NCBI GenBank assembly: GCA_015680685.1
Contig: MNCI01015575.1
Span: 204,469-268,468, forward strand
DNA from: Gnetum montanum
Lineage: Eukaryota > Streptophyta > Gnetopsida > Gnetales > Gnetaceae
Reading direction: 5' to 3'
Length of the DNA: 64,000 bases
The notes beneath the pieces were generated by a model. That model saw only the letters and a program-made list of their open reading frames with translations, had not been told where the DNA came from and did no database searches. Shown piece by piece: positions 1 through 11,269 of this stretch. The position numbers and the translations under genes were made by a program. The stretch's first letter is position 1, and each line of letters opens with the position of its first letter.

Positions 1-240
1 TTCTATTATTCCAACTCCCATGTACCACTCCCCACTAGAAGTGATAATTTGCCACATGGAAGAGGTTTGCAGTTGTGTCTTAACCTCTACTAGGGCATGT
101 TCCAAAATTGGCCCAAAATTCAATTCTTGGAGAACTAAGCATTGGATGTTGCAAGGCCTAATGGTGTCAAGGTAGGCTTGTGTTAACATGACTTCAAGCC
201 TTAGTGCTAGTCCTAGTACTTCTCCACATTGTGATTTTTT
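1..240 (-). other. Open reading frame running off the left edge
   Basis: The minus strand stays open for 80 codons from a TAA at 241-243 to the window edge. The predicted residues are ordinary mixed protein with several Leu, Val and Gln, and no motif I recognise. It lies downstream of the LTR-like promoter at about 890, so it may be the start of an internal coding region of that element. It could also be chance. Confidence 0.15.
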
Positions 241-1030
241 TTAGGCTAATTCTACTTCAGGACTTTGCCAAATAGATTCCACTTTGGGCTCCTCTCGAAG
301 AGGTCCCGTTGCATGGGTTGCCACAGGTTCTTCTTGGGCCTGTTCTTGGTCCTTTTCCATTCTTAGTCATTTTTCCTTTGGTTGGTATGGTCTTGCTTCC
401 TATGAATGCTTACCCTTTGGTGCCATCTATGGTCACAACACATCCATGGATTAGTAAATATAATGTATAACTTAAAATTCTTGGATACCTTTCCCTTTAG
501 TCGGTTATACTTTCACTAAGGTTGGACCATGGTAGATTGAATGTTTTGTTAATTAATTAATTAGTTATTTATTTACTAATTATTTTTTGTAACTATCACT
601 AGAGCTTGTTGGAAAGGTTTAACTCTTTTACCTTTGATGTTTGATCATTGATTTCCTACTTAAACCTTTATGGGAGTTAGAGAAATGGTGAAAAAAATTT
701 TGTCAAAAATGGAACATTTTTGGCCCTCGCAACTAAGAGCTTACCTCTAGTAGCTACAAGATCAAAGAAAAAAGTGATTTGGGCAAATGGTTAGAAGGTT
801 ATGGACTTGGAAAGGTTTTGGGCTCTAAAAAATGGCCAAAACCTCCCCTTGTGTTATGAAGAAAATTGTAAAAATGGCTTAGTGTTCAGTTGTATTTATA
901 GTATTTTTCTCATGTGTTGATGGGGCCTAGTTAACAAGGCCCTGTTGATGGGTTCAACTATGTCAACAAGGCCTAGTCAACATGACTATTGACCACCATT
1001 GACTTTATTTGACTTTTCTAAAACTTTGAA
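1..1030 (-). mobile_element. Unassigned LTR-like left-edge element
   Basis: Read on the minus strand, this stretch has a U3-like start near 1000, a repeated GGCCTTGTTGAC-type motif (about 905-990) and then a TATA-like CTATAAATAC near 890, the order expected of an LTR promoter. The sequence running towards position 1 does not resemble the U5 of the gypsy LTRs elsewhere in the window, so it is probably another family, or a rearranged LTR joined to the 3' part of element A. I could not find a primer-binding site or a second LTR, so family and limits are open. Confidence 0.35.
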
Positions 1031-2523
1031 AACACTACGGACTTTTGAGTGAAATTAGAGTCAAATGGAAACCCAAAAAACCATAATTGGAATGAAAATA
1101 GTAGAAGAAAGAATTGGAGCTCAGAAAATTAAGAATTGGGAGAAAATAATGGAGACAATGAATGTTATAAGATTGGATGGGAGCATAGAGTGAGATGCAC
1201 AATGAGGCGTGTGAAAGGTATGATTGCAACAATGCCAAGGGTAAGGCACTTAACATTCCAACCAAGAGGTATGTAAGTAGGTCCTTCCCATAGTAGGAAC
1301 ATGCCTAGTTTTCCCTTGCATAACTTCAACTAAGGAGCCCGTGGACTTCACAAGTGACTAATGGTAACGAAGGTTAAGAACTCACCTAGAAGGATCTACT
1401 TAATAATTCAAGTACATTCAACCAAATCAAGGGATCAAAAACATGGACATCAGCAGTGAGGTGAATTATGAGTAGCAATGATGGATGATGGAGAAGGTGA
1501 AATGGATTCCCAAGTTGAGGTCATAAGAAATCCCTTATGGATTGCATATTTAAAATGATCATGGAAGATCCATCCTTAGTCCAAACTAAAACCAACCACT
1601 TCCAATGACTTTGCATCACCACTCCAAGACTAATCCACCCCCTTAAGACATAAGGGTGTTCCCACCAAACAACCACCAATCCAAAAAGAGGAAAAAAAAG
1701 AGATAGGAAGTGAGAGAGGGTCTTAGTTAGAGGGGACCTTTAGGCATGGGTAACATGTCTTTCTAGTCCCATAACTAATTCTTGTAGCCCATTTATTTGT
1801 CTAAGGGATGTGCTTTGAATTCCCATCCTTGGTTTTTTCTTTCTTTCTTTCTTTCTTTTTTTTTTTTTTTTTTTTTTTTTTTGGTGAAATGGGAACCACA
1901 CCATGCAAAGACATTATTTAACTTCCTTTGATTGGATGATATGGAATGATAAGAAGTCAATGAAAACACCCAAGAACTCAAGTAAGTAGAGAAGTACAAA
2001 GAGTATTAAGTCCCCCTTGAAGTCACATCCTATTCAAACCTTTGAATTTTTCCCAATTCTAAAAACTACCAAGGTCACCAATTTATTAGAAGTTTACTTA
2101 ATGGAAGGGACCTCAGACTTCCAAAACAAGGAAGACCATATATTTGGTGGATGGGTGAATGTTGTGAACTCACTACCTGCAACCATGAAAAAAAAAACCG
2201 ATACTGAATCATCAGTACAAAAATTCAAAAATAGAAACTAGACATCAGCAAACAAACATTAAACACAAACTAACATCAATAGCAACTATGGCAACTCAGA
2301 TCCTATTGGCAATAAAGCACTTTTTATTAGCAAAGATTGAAAATCAAACTTAAACAAAGTAAAATATACAAGAAGGATTCAAACATACTAATGATGGTGT
2401 AAAACAAATAAAGTTGTAAAAATAGGAAAATTTTGAAAATAAAAAAGGTGTAAAATTAAATAATTTGCAAAATCAAAAATGTGGAAAACAAAAAGTAGAA
2501 AAATTGAGGAGCCATATGGATAA
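1031..2523 (-). other. Post-pol non-coding region of element A
   Basis: About 1.5 kb downstream of integrase on the minus strand with no coding signal. It matches, in reverse, the post-pol regions of elements C and D: the block at about 1280-1350 corresponds to 41040-41120, and that at about 1731-1770 to 56563-56600. It is rich in A on the plus strand. Confidence 0.6.
1833..1882. repeat. TTTC microsatellite with poly-T tract
   Basis: Several tandem TTTC units run directly into an uninterrupted T tract of more than 25 bases. It lies within the post-pol region of element A. Tract length may be unreliable in an assembly. Confidence 0.9.
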
Positions 2524-3800
2524 TTAGCATAGATGGCCATCTCCCCCATGACTGAGTTGGAAAGAGGAGATCCAAAAAATTGAATGTGGTTGTTCATCTG
2601 TTGAGGTATTTCTTGCACTAGCTTGCTTAGGCTCATGAAAAAGCTTTACCTGTTGGATGTTGAACAATTTCCTTGTATTAGGGCTATCAGGTTTGTATAT
2701 GTTCATGGCCCCAAAAGGAAAGGCTTCAGTGACTATGTAAGGCCCCTCCCACAATGTTTGAAAATTTCTCTTCTGAGGTATGTGTGTGGGGTTCTAGTAG
2801 AGAACCTTATAGCCTAGTTGGAATTTTACTCTCCTTATCCTTAGGTCATGTCATGTTTTTTTGTATGTTTTATGCACTTCAACTAGTCAATTTTCATCTA
2901 GCACGTTTAGTTTGAGTAATCATTCTCTCTATGCTAAACTCAAGTCAAGGTCCAAGTCACAGGCTATTGAAAGTGTATGAAGCTCAAATTGAATTAGGAG
3001 CATTGGGAGTTTCCCATACACTAGCTCATAGGGAGGGTAGCCAATAAGAAGTTTCCATCTTTAGTGGTAGGCCCATAGGGCATCATTGAGTTTTGTGCTC
3101 TACTCTTACCTATATTTACTTATGGTTCTTGTTAAGATTTTAGTAATCTCCCTGTTTGTAACTTCTACTTGACCGTTGCCTTGGGAGTGGTAAGGTGTTG
3201 TTAATTTATGGTCAACCCCTAAGCATTACATTAACTTGCAAAAGGTGGCACCTATGAAATGGGTTCCATTGTTAGAAATTAGTACATGTGGCACACCAAA
3301 CTTGTTTACAACATTTTGTTATATGAATTGGGCAACATTGGATGATGTACAATCAATGATGGCTACTACCTCTACCCATTTGGTATAGTAGTTGACTGCT
3401 GCTATAATATATGCTTTTCCATTGGACATGGCTGTGATGGGACCCATGAATTCTATGCCCCAAATATCAAAGGGCTCTAATGGTTGAATCCACTATTAAG
3501 GACCCTCCATTCATGCAGTCATCCCACCATCTCATTGGTAACATTCACAAGATCGGACAAACTATGAACATCCCTGAAGATTATAGGCCAATAATATCCT
3601 ACCATTAAGATTTTTATGACCATAGTGGCCTTCATAAGGGCCTTTGTAAGCATCTTGGAAAATGCATAATTGATATGCATTAGGCACACATCGGTGAACC
3701 AGACCATTAGCACACACTTTGTAAAGGCATCCATTATTTTCATGAAGTATTTGGCCCAATGAAAAAACTATTGTTTCCTTCTAAAGTCAAGATCTTGTGG
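2524..3800 (-). pseudogene. Integrase (element A), decayed
   Basis: The reverse frames show, in order, the HHCC-region remnant (about 3500-3760), the catalytic core (about 2900-3480) and a C-terminal segment beginning WEGPYIV (2540-2754). The second catalytic position reads ISNNGTHF, where the family has Asp after Ser, so the DDE triad is broken. Several stops and frameshifts split the region. The normal role would be insertion of element cDNA into chromosomes. Confidence 0.75.
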
Positions 3801-3947
3801 CATCTCCTTAGTGAGAAGATAAGTGAGGATGCCATCATACCATTTTGGTTCTATGGGCATTTGTTCATTTATTACAACAATAAAGAGGAGTTCATTTGAA
3901 AATTAATTAGATATTGGGCTCTCCTCCTCTTTGTTGTCCCATCTTAA

Positions 3948-4604
3948 TCAAGAGAGATAATTAGCAACCACATTCTTAGTCTCCTTTTGATCTACCATCA
4001 TGAGATTGAATTTTTGCAAGATCACAAGCCACCGTATGATATAGGGGCTTACCATCAGCTTATTTATCAAGAAGTGGATGGCATTGTGGTCTATGTGCAC
4101 AAACACCTTGTAGCCAAGCACATAGTGCCTAAACTTCTTGAGAGCAAACACCAAAACCATCAATTCTTTTTCTGTTGTAATGTAATTTAGTTGTGCACCC
4201 ACAATGCTTCGACTCACACAATGGATGTAATATAGACATTTTTTATTGTCCAACTGCATAAGCACTACTTCTAAAGCATAATTAGATGCATCTTTCATTA
4301 TGTGAAATGTTCTGGACCAATCTAGTTCTTGTAGAATTGGAGTTTCTACAAGTTTTTCCTTCAACTATTGGAATGAATGTTCACACTCGTTGGTCCAAAT
4401 GAACAAAGCATCTTTCTTTGTAAGCTTGACCAACAACTTTATGATCTTAGAGAAATTTTCTATGAATCGTTGGTAATAGCTAGTATGTCCAAGGAATGAT
4501 CTGACATCTTTGACTATCTTTGGTTGATGTGTAATTCCTTGGATGACCCTTATCTTTTCTCGGTCAACCTTGATCCCTTCTTGTGAAATTTGATGCCCCA
4601 ACAC
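3948..4604 (-). pseudogene. RT connection and RNase H domains (element A), decayed
   Basis: Two adjoining minus-strand frames are visible. The upstream one (4365-4604) holds the RT thumb/connection motif SFLGHTSYYQRFIENF. The downstream one (3948-4364) is an RNase H domain with DASNYALE, TTEKELMVLVFALKKFRHYV and an HIDHNAIHFL box. They are separated by a stop. RNase H normally removes RNA from the RNA/DNA hybrid during reverse transcription. Confidence 0.85.
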
Positions 4605-4639
4605 AATTCCTTCTTGGATTATTATATGACTCTTTTGCT

Positions 4640-5320
4640 AATTGGACTACAAATTTGTTTCAACACATCTTTTAGTACTTGCTCAAGGTGGTCTAAGGCT
4701 TTCTCAAATGTAGCTCCATAGGTGGAGAAAACATCCATGAAGACTTCCACACCACTATAGATCTACTACTAGAAAATACTAAGGACCAGCCATTGAAATG
4801 TTGTAGGGGCATTACACAGACTGAATGGCATCTTACAATATGAAAAAGTCCCATAAGGACTCATGAATGTTATCTTGGCCTAATCTTCTAGCATAATTTG
4901 GATTTGGTTATAGCCATTATAACCATCCAAGAAGCTATAATAACAATGTTCGGATATGGTATCCAACACTTGATTCACAAATGGTAATGACAAATGATCT
5001 TTAAATGTTGCCATGTTCAACAACCTAAAGTTGATGCAAACCCACCGTTTTCCACCTTCCTTTGGCATAATTATGAGGGGGCTAACCCACTCACTATCCA
5101 CGATGGGATAGATGAACCCCACCTTGAGGAGTTACTCTATTTCCTCCTTAATGATCTGTTTCAATTTGGGGTTCAATCGCCTCTATGGCTACCTTCTTGG
5201 CTTCATGGTTGGGTTGATGTAAATGCAATGCTAGCATATCTTTGGATCGATTCCTATCAACTCAGGATACGACCAAGCAAAGGCTGTTGGCAATTTGTTA
5301 ACCACCTTTAACAATTTTTC
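4640..5320 (-). pseudogene. Reverse transcriptase (element A), decayed
   Basis: The minus strand reads ADSEWVSP-like, INFRLLN and FLDGYNGYNQI blocks typical of Ty3/gypsy RT (about 4880-5122). The active-site box near 4725 reads FMDVF, where the family has Phe/Tyr-x-Asp-Asp, so the second catalytic Asp is lost. Frames are interrupted. This copy cannot encode an active enzyme. Confidence 0.85.
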
Positions 5321-5699
5321 TTTTTGTTTAGGAGAAATTTTGACATTGATTATGATCAACTTACCATTATTTAAGAATGCATACTCCATGCTAGCTAGTA
5401 AATTTCTCAACTCTAGGGGCTCCTACTTGTAGTTATCAGGGATTTCCAACTCTCCACAATAAGTATCATCATCTTCATTATCAAAGATTTGGTGATGAAC
5501 TTGCTCAAGTTCATCCATGATTTTAATATAACCACATGTTAGGCTCTTAGTTAGTTCCATGCATAATGTGTTACTATCTAACTCAGCTATCAACCACTAG
5601 GTGCCCTCCTATTTTGTGGTTACTGTGTACAGACACCTTTGAATATCTATTTCATGTGCACACTGATTACATATTTTGATGTATGTACTTTTAATGGAC

Positions 5700-6180
5700 A
5701 AGATTTTTTACATGCAATTGCACCTATTATCACTATACGCGATGCATGGAATGCACTTCTTCTCTAACTTTTCAAATTTATTTTTCTTGGAGATTTCCAA
5801 AGAGAGGTCCCTTATGCCCATACATGCATCAACTATGCTTAACTAAGCCCTTCCCATAATGATGGGGAAGTAACCTTTATAGTTTTCAACCTTGATCACC
5901 AGAAAATCAGCAGGATAGGACCACCCACTCACTATGGTCACAATGTCCTTCACTAATTTTAAAGGAACAATGATTGACTAGTTTGCCAATTCTAAATAGA
6001 TGTTGCTCTTCTTGAGAGATGGTAGGTTCCAGGCCTTGTACATGTCATGAGAGATGAGGTTGATACTGAAATCAAAATTAAGAAGCGCCTTGCATGGCTC
6101 ATGTTCAAAAATCTACAAGTAAATGAGAGGACTTCCTAGGTCAGATCTTTTCATGGAAATATTGTTAGCCTTAGTCTAAT
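5700..6180 (-). pseudogene. Aspartic protease region (element A), decayed
   Basis: Minus-strand frames match the protease segment of element D, including the stretch equivalent to SINLISHDMYKAWNLP and, further on, the block with RCNCM. The active-site triplet has mutated away from the DLG/DSG form. It sits between gag and RT as expected. The normal role is polyprotein cleavage. Confidence 0.65.
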
Positions 6181-7049
6181 CAGAAATAGCATGATTTAGC
6201 ATCACAGTTTGAATCTAAGGTGGCATTTAGTTTGAAGGGCACTCGAAGGTATTTAATGCAGAGGATGAGGGTGTTGGAGATGTAGGATGATCAACCACAT
6301 TAGGTTGTGAGGCTTTAGGAAGATTGTTGGGTTGAAAAAAGGGTCATCTTCTAGATCAATTATCTAAACCACTTGGCAAAAAACTAGTTTTGAGTGTACA
6401 ACCCTTGTAGCATTTCATTGTTGTGGTTATGGAGGAATTTCCCCCTGCATGAATGGAGTAAGAGATAACTAGGTAAAGGGCATAGGGATGTGTGTAGATA
6501 GATGCAAAGGATGGTATGGATATGGATTCTCTCCTTGAGTAGATGGTGAAAGTGTTTGATGATACTCTGGAGAGTAATAGTGATGCTAAAATGAGGCATG
6601 ACTTGCAAAATTTCTTCGAGAGAAGATTACTAAACACAGTACCCATATGGATCTGGTTGCTTGTAAGGATACCACTACCTTGGTAGTAGCATTCCCCACA
6701 ATTGTGGTTGTTACCGCTATTGGTATTGTACATAGGATTTTGGTGGAGCTCCACTTGGGTAATAAGTTTGTCGTTGGTGGTGGAACTGCCTTAGATTGCC
6801 TTGAGGATAAGGCAATCATCTAGGTGCTTTCCTCCTTGCTAGTTATGGATTTAATGCATAAATCCTAGACTCTTTTAAGTGTGACATCACAGGGTAACAC
6901 CCCTTTGGATGTTTGTATTAACAAATGTCACAACTAGTATCATCTTTAGAGTCTATCTCCACAACTTCTTCTACTATAATAGCTTTGCCCTTACCTATAT
7001 AGTAGGCATGTTTAGCTTCTTTTCATCTCCTATGGTTATGATCACTATT

Positions 7050-8640
7050 TTTCTTCTTGGATTCTTTAGCAATCTTCATAGCAATTTGGAATTTTTTATC
7101 CAAAGGGTCCCATAATTTATCAACCTTTGCCAAAATATTAGAAATAGTTTTTTGGATGGGCAAGATTTTCCTATTCACCACTTCATTGAGTGGTGACTCC
7201 TCCTCATCACAAAATCAAACCTCCCATTTCCTGTTGAAATGATCCCTATTATACTCTTCTACACTTTCCCTTTTTTACAATTCATCTTCTTCTTTGGCTA
7301 CCTACTCTATAAGCCTTTCGATCTGATAAGCTCTTAATTCAGATAATCTCCCTTGGGCATAAACCCCAAGAGTTCTTTTAGTTTTGGCTTCAAGGGTTCA
7401 TGCGTTCCTTGTTTTCAACCTTGGATCTACCTTCTTAGATTAAACACTTTGGAGTATGTCTGGTATTTTTCATTAAACAACTTTAACATGGTACTCCATT
7501 GGTGAATGGATTCTAGTTCCAAGGACTGGTACCAGCTCTCAGCTTTCTTAATGAGTGTTATAGGGAAAAGCTTAAGTTTCTACTAGTCATTTTCAATGTT
7601 TTGTAAGGCACATGCATCATGGAAAGCTTGTAGATGATTCTGTGGATTAAAATTATATCCCCCCTCAAATCATGGGATATTATTCATGTCTAAGTGCTTA
7701 ATCTGGCTATCTTTCACATGCCTAGTTGGAATCTTTACTGCCTCTACTATGTTGAGCATGCTTCGAGTCACCAACAGAGGTTCATCATCATGATTATGTC
7801 AATGATGTTGATGATGTTTTCTATCACCTTTACATTCTTGATGACCTTGATGGTATTTGTTGTCTCATTTATCACCTTCATCATGATTATCTCAATGGCA
7901 GCTTCTATGAGAACCAGAAGATGAAGGTGGACCGCCACCGCCACCGTGGTATCCACCACCACCTCTTCATTCATTATGACCATCATCCTTAGATCCCTTG
8001 CTATCGTGATGTTTACATGAGTTCCTACCTTGACTATCACTTTTTTTTAAAGCTAGTTTATGAAGATTGCAAGTTCAGGGTCATGCCCTCATCACCAATA
8101 ATAGAGGGTGGAGAATTTTCATATTGAGAACCCTTAGGAGGAGGGTCCACATTACCATCTTGGTTTAGCAAGAACAAGGGATTAGTGAAATGTTTCTCCT
8201 TTACAAGCTTATGGTGCTTTGCCTAGTGTCGATCTCACTTGCATTGTGTTTCAGTGGGATGGTAATCCTGAGTGTCATGATTATCCACAATGTATTCCAT
8301 GTGAAGATTGAGATGCCTAACTTCTTAAGGTTTTGAAACAACATCCTAGAAATAGATCGATCGAGGGGCAAGACAATGTTGCCCTCCATGTTACACCATT
8401 GCAGTTATTCATCCTGATGTAGGATAAAGGTGAAGTTCAATACATACTCATATGGATGAGTATATACCACTTTGCATTCCTATGGAACTGACGATTTGGC
8501 ATCCTCATGCCTATGGAACGAAGACATTTTGAAAAACAAATAAAATTATCAATGTGCTTAGTAATTATATGTCTTGTGAAAGTGATGTTGACCTTGAGTT
8601 CGTCCAATGATATAAATAATATTGACTAATCCTATATAGC
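7050..8640 (-). pseudogene. gag (element A), decayed
   Basis: The minus strand between the primer-binding site and protease encodes a gag-like protein in broken frames. Its middle part reads like HLQAFHDACALQNIE and AESWYQSLELESI, which recur in elements C and D. The N-terminal third is rich in His, Arg, Ser and Gly (plus-strand CCGCCACCG triplets near 7930). Antisense low-complexity frames here are not genes. Confidence 0.75.
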
Positions 8641-8660
8641 ACACATTTCAACAAACAGAG

Positions 8661-8679
8661 TCCCCAACAACGATACTAA
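8661..8679 (-). promoter_or_regulatory. Primer-binding site of element A (tRNA-Asp type)
   Basis: Directly inside the 5' LTR the minus strand reads TTAGTATCGTTGTTGGGGA. This differs mainly by C/T and G/A transitions from TGGCGCCGTTGCCGGGGA, the tRNA-Asp complement used by Athila-type elements. Confidence 0.75.
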
Positions 8680-9588
8680 TGATGAGTAGTTGGGCATCCT
8701 ACACTCAACCATATGAATCACTAAGTGTTCACGCTGGATTTGGTTGAATTCCAAGGACTCTATGTCTTTCAATGCACCAGTCATCTAGGAAGTGAATCTT
8801 GCTCTAAGTTCATTTGTTGTCTTCCTGATTACACTTGTGAAGCATAATGGTATGGTTAAGAGTAATCGAGGCAAATAATTTTTATCCTTTTATGTTTTAT
8901 GGTTTTCATGCTTGAAGAGATAAGTAAAGTAATATAATAGCTAATTTAATCTAACTCATTGGTCTCTAGCTCATCCTAACATAAGCATCCATCCCCACTT
9001 TCTATACACATCCTAAACCCATGTATCCACTACAGGGTTATCAAGTTCTATGCTACTGAGTGCATCAAGAAATAATGCTGCTGGGATTACCAAGTGAATA
9101 CATGCTTATGCTCGAAGCAGTTGTACTTATGTGCTTAGCCTATTTAGCTTATTTGGCTTAATTAGCTTAATTCATGGAAAACATTGAATAAATGATTGAA
9201 AACATTAAATGGATAAATAAAAGATCTAAACTATCTAGAATGCTACAAATTTTATCAAGAAGCTCATCTTTATTACTATACACACTGTCGTGCTCAGGTA
9301 CAACAATGCTTGAATAAAGATCCATACACTCAATGACTCCTGCTCCAAGCACTCAAGAGAAATATTCTAACTCTTAAATGGGAAAATTGTAAGAGCTCTA
9401 CTACTACTGTGACAAGGCATGCCATAAATGTGGCTGATGAGATTGTATTTATAGGCAAAAGCAGACCTTGCATCGACAGGGCCAAGTCAAAGCATGAAAT
9501 GATGCATCGACAAGGCCAAGTTGACGGGCCTTAGTCAACGAGAACAAGTCGATGAGGCCTCGTCAACATAACCAACTATGATTCATCA
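8680..9588 (-). repeat. 5' LTR of element A
   Basis: The 909-bp LTR starts TGATGAATCATAG on the minus strand and ends in CTACTCATCA next to the primer-binding site. Its U3 carries repeated GTCGAT/GTTGAC-GGCC motifs (9460-9580), followed by a CCTATAAATACA TATA box near 9448. It is the closest relative in this window of the solo LTR at 46070-46974. Confidence 0.85.
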
Positions 9589-9659
9589 ATAAAGAAAAAT
9601 GAAAAATGTATGAAGAAACATGTAAAAAATAAAGATAAAAACTTCCATTTCCTTAAAGG

Positions 9660-10074
9660 TATTAAGTTAGATGGTCATCTCCCCAATGACTAAGTTGAAA
9701 GAAGTAGATTACAAAAATATAAAGAGCTTGATCTTGCATTGAGGTGTTGTGGTTATTGTCAATTACATGGAAGATTTTAAAGGATCTCGATTGTTAGATG
9801 TTGATCAATAGGTGTTTTTGATGACTTATTACATAATAGATTATCATAGCCTTAAAAGAAAATTTTGAATATATAATGTATGATCCTTCCCGCAGTTGTT
9901 TGGAACTTAGTTTGTTAAGGCACATGCATGGGGTTCTAATAGAGAATCTTGTTTCTTGGTTTAAATGCAACTCTTCTTATTTGGGAGTCATGTTGTTATT
10001 TATGATATGCCTTGTGCACTTTATTCATCATCAGAACTATTCTTCGATTCTCAACTAGTATGTTGAACATTATT
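9660..10074 (-). pseudogene. Integrase C-terminal part (element B)
   Basis: This stretch matches in reverse the integrase C-terminal end of element A (about 2530-2860), including the block around CATCTCCCCAATGACTAAGTTG. It is separated from the rest of integrase (11270-12350) by the solo LTR. Frames are broken. Confidence 0.6.
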
Positions 10075-10429
10075 AATCATGTTGACCTTTTGGTATGTTA
10101 ATACCTTGGAAAATGGAGAATGTCAAAAATGTTCTTATAGGATTAGGACGAATAAGATAAGTACTCTATGAGATCAAGACAAGAGCATAAAAAAGACAAT
10201 AGTTTGGGACAAGAGCTTAAAAGATGTCAAGATAATCAAGACAAGAACCTAGATGAGAAATGAAGATGAGAATTGGGACAAGAGCTTAGATGGTGTCAAG
10301 AAAATATCAAGACAAAGAGTAAGTTGAGACTAAGATGAGAGCTAAGTTATTAATCTAAGATGACAAAAGTGTCAATCAAGATGAAAGATTTCAAGGATGT
10401 AAGAAGTCAAAAATAAGATATTCTAGTAT

Positions 10430-10660
10430 TTTCCTAGATGTCCCAAAAGATCAGTAGACATCCCAAAGGTGAAAGCTCAGCCTTAGGCTAGACATTCTAC
10501 AAAAATAATAAACATCCTAATTGCTATTGAGACGTTCTAGTTGGGGCATCCCAAGTGAGATGTCCTAATTTTTAGTGGAACATCCCACTTGCAAGTGGCT
10601 AGCTTTTAGTAAGATGTCCCAAGTTTGAATTAGACATCCCAACTAGTTGTTTCATAGCCA
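10430..10660 (+). promoter_or_regulatory. GACATCCC / GGGATGTC motif cluster
   Basis: About eight copies or near-copies of an 8-bp motif occur in both orientations (GATGTCCC, GACATCCC, GGCATCCC, AACATCCC) within about 200 bp. They lie just upstream of the TATA-like box of the solo LTR. The position suggests an enhancer cluster; the binding factor is unknown. Confidence 0.55.
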
Positions 10661-10944
10661 TTGCATGAATTCTAAGGATAATTTAGAAAGAAAAAGACTA
10701 TAAAATATAATGGAATCCTTGTGAAAAAGACAAGCACTATTCATATACTTATTCCCTCATTAAATATATATTATGATGTGAATTGGTCCTTCAATTATCT
10801 ATCTTTTATGGATTTTTTTTTTTTGTATTGTAAGAGTTTCAAAGCAAGGAACTTGTAAAGATTAGTTACATTCTTTCCTTGAATCTTTCTCTCTCTTTGT
10901 AAGCCCTACGAGATTGATGTACTCCTTGTGAGAAGGCATCCAAT

Positions 10945-11155
10945 GAGCTTGTTGGGACCTTGTGGGGTTAAGTATGTTTCCAACGAGAAAACACTTTTTG
11001 CAAAGCTCACATCCTTGTAAAGGTTGTGGGATCTTTGAAATCATATTTTGAGCTTGTTAAGACCTTGTGTGGTTGAGTGTGTTTCCTACAAGAAAATGCT
11101 CCATGTAGATATAAAACTTTATAAAGGTTGTGATGTCCTTTAAACCATATTTTTG
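10945..11155 (+). repeat. Tandem duplication, period 105 bp, inside the solo LTR
   Basis: Two adjacent copies begin GAGCTTGTTGGGACCTTGTG (10945) and GAGCTTGTTAAGACCTTGTG (11050). Each continues through a TTTCC-ACGAGAAAA-like segment and a CATATTTT end. They differ by scattered substitutions and small indels. Confidence 0.8.
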
Positions 11156-11269
11156 AAGGGACAAAGTCTAGAGGTGTGCAAGGATTCTACCCTTTGAGTG
11201 TAGAAATACCCAATATGGGGAACCATGTAAATTTAAGTGTAGTTTTGGTTATCTTGGTTGTTCAAATTA

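Larger units (their letters stand above)
1031..9588 (-). mobile_element. Element A: Ty3/gypsy (Tat/Athila-type), minus strand, 3' truncated
   Basis: On the minus strand the order is 5' LTR (8680-9588), tRNA-Asp-type primer-binding site, gag, protease, reverse transcriptase, RNase H, integrase and a long non-coding post-pol region. No 3' LTR was found; the element gives way near 1030 to unrelated LTR-like sequence. All coding domains carry stops or frameshifts. Sequence flanking the 5' LTR from 9589 onward is the integrase end and post-pol region of element B, so A inserted into B. No chromodomain is visible after integrase, which fits the Tat/Athila lineage. Confidence 0.85.
10080..11264 (+). 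mobile_element. Solo LTR of a foreign, probably copia, family
   Basis: An 1185-bp TG...CA sequence interrupts the integrase of element B. It is flanked by AATCA (10075-10079) and AATTA (11265-11269), a 5-bp TSD with one C/T change. A TATA-like CTATAAAATATA near 10697 follows a dense cluster of GACATCCC/GGGATGTC motifs, so I place the LTR on the plus strand. No internal region or second LTR is present, consistent with LTR-LTR recombination. The copia label is inference. Confidence 0.75.

Noticed and set aside
7694-8040. Overlapping frames of 76-90 codons rich in Met, Ile and Thr on both strands
   Set aside because: They come from triplet-rich low-complexity gag sequence of element A, and their composition is unlike a real protein.
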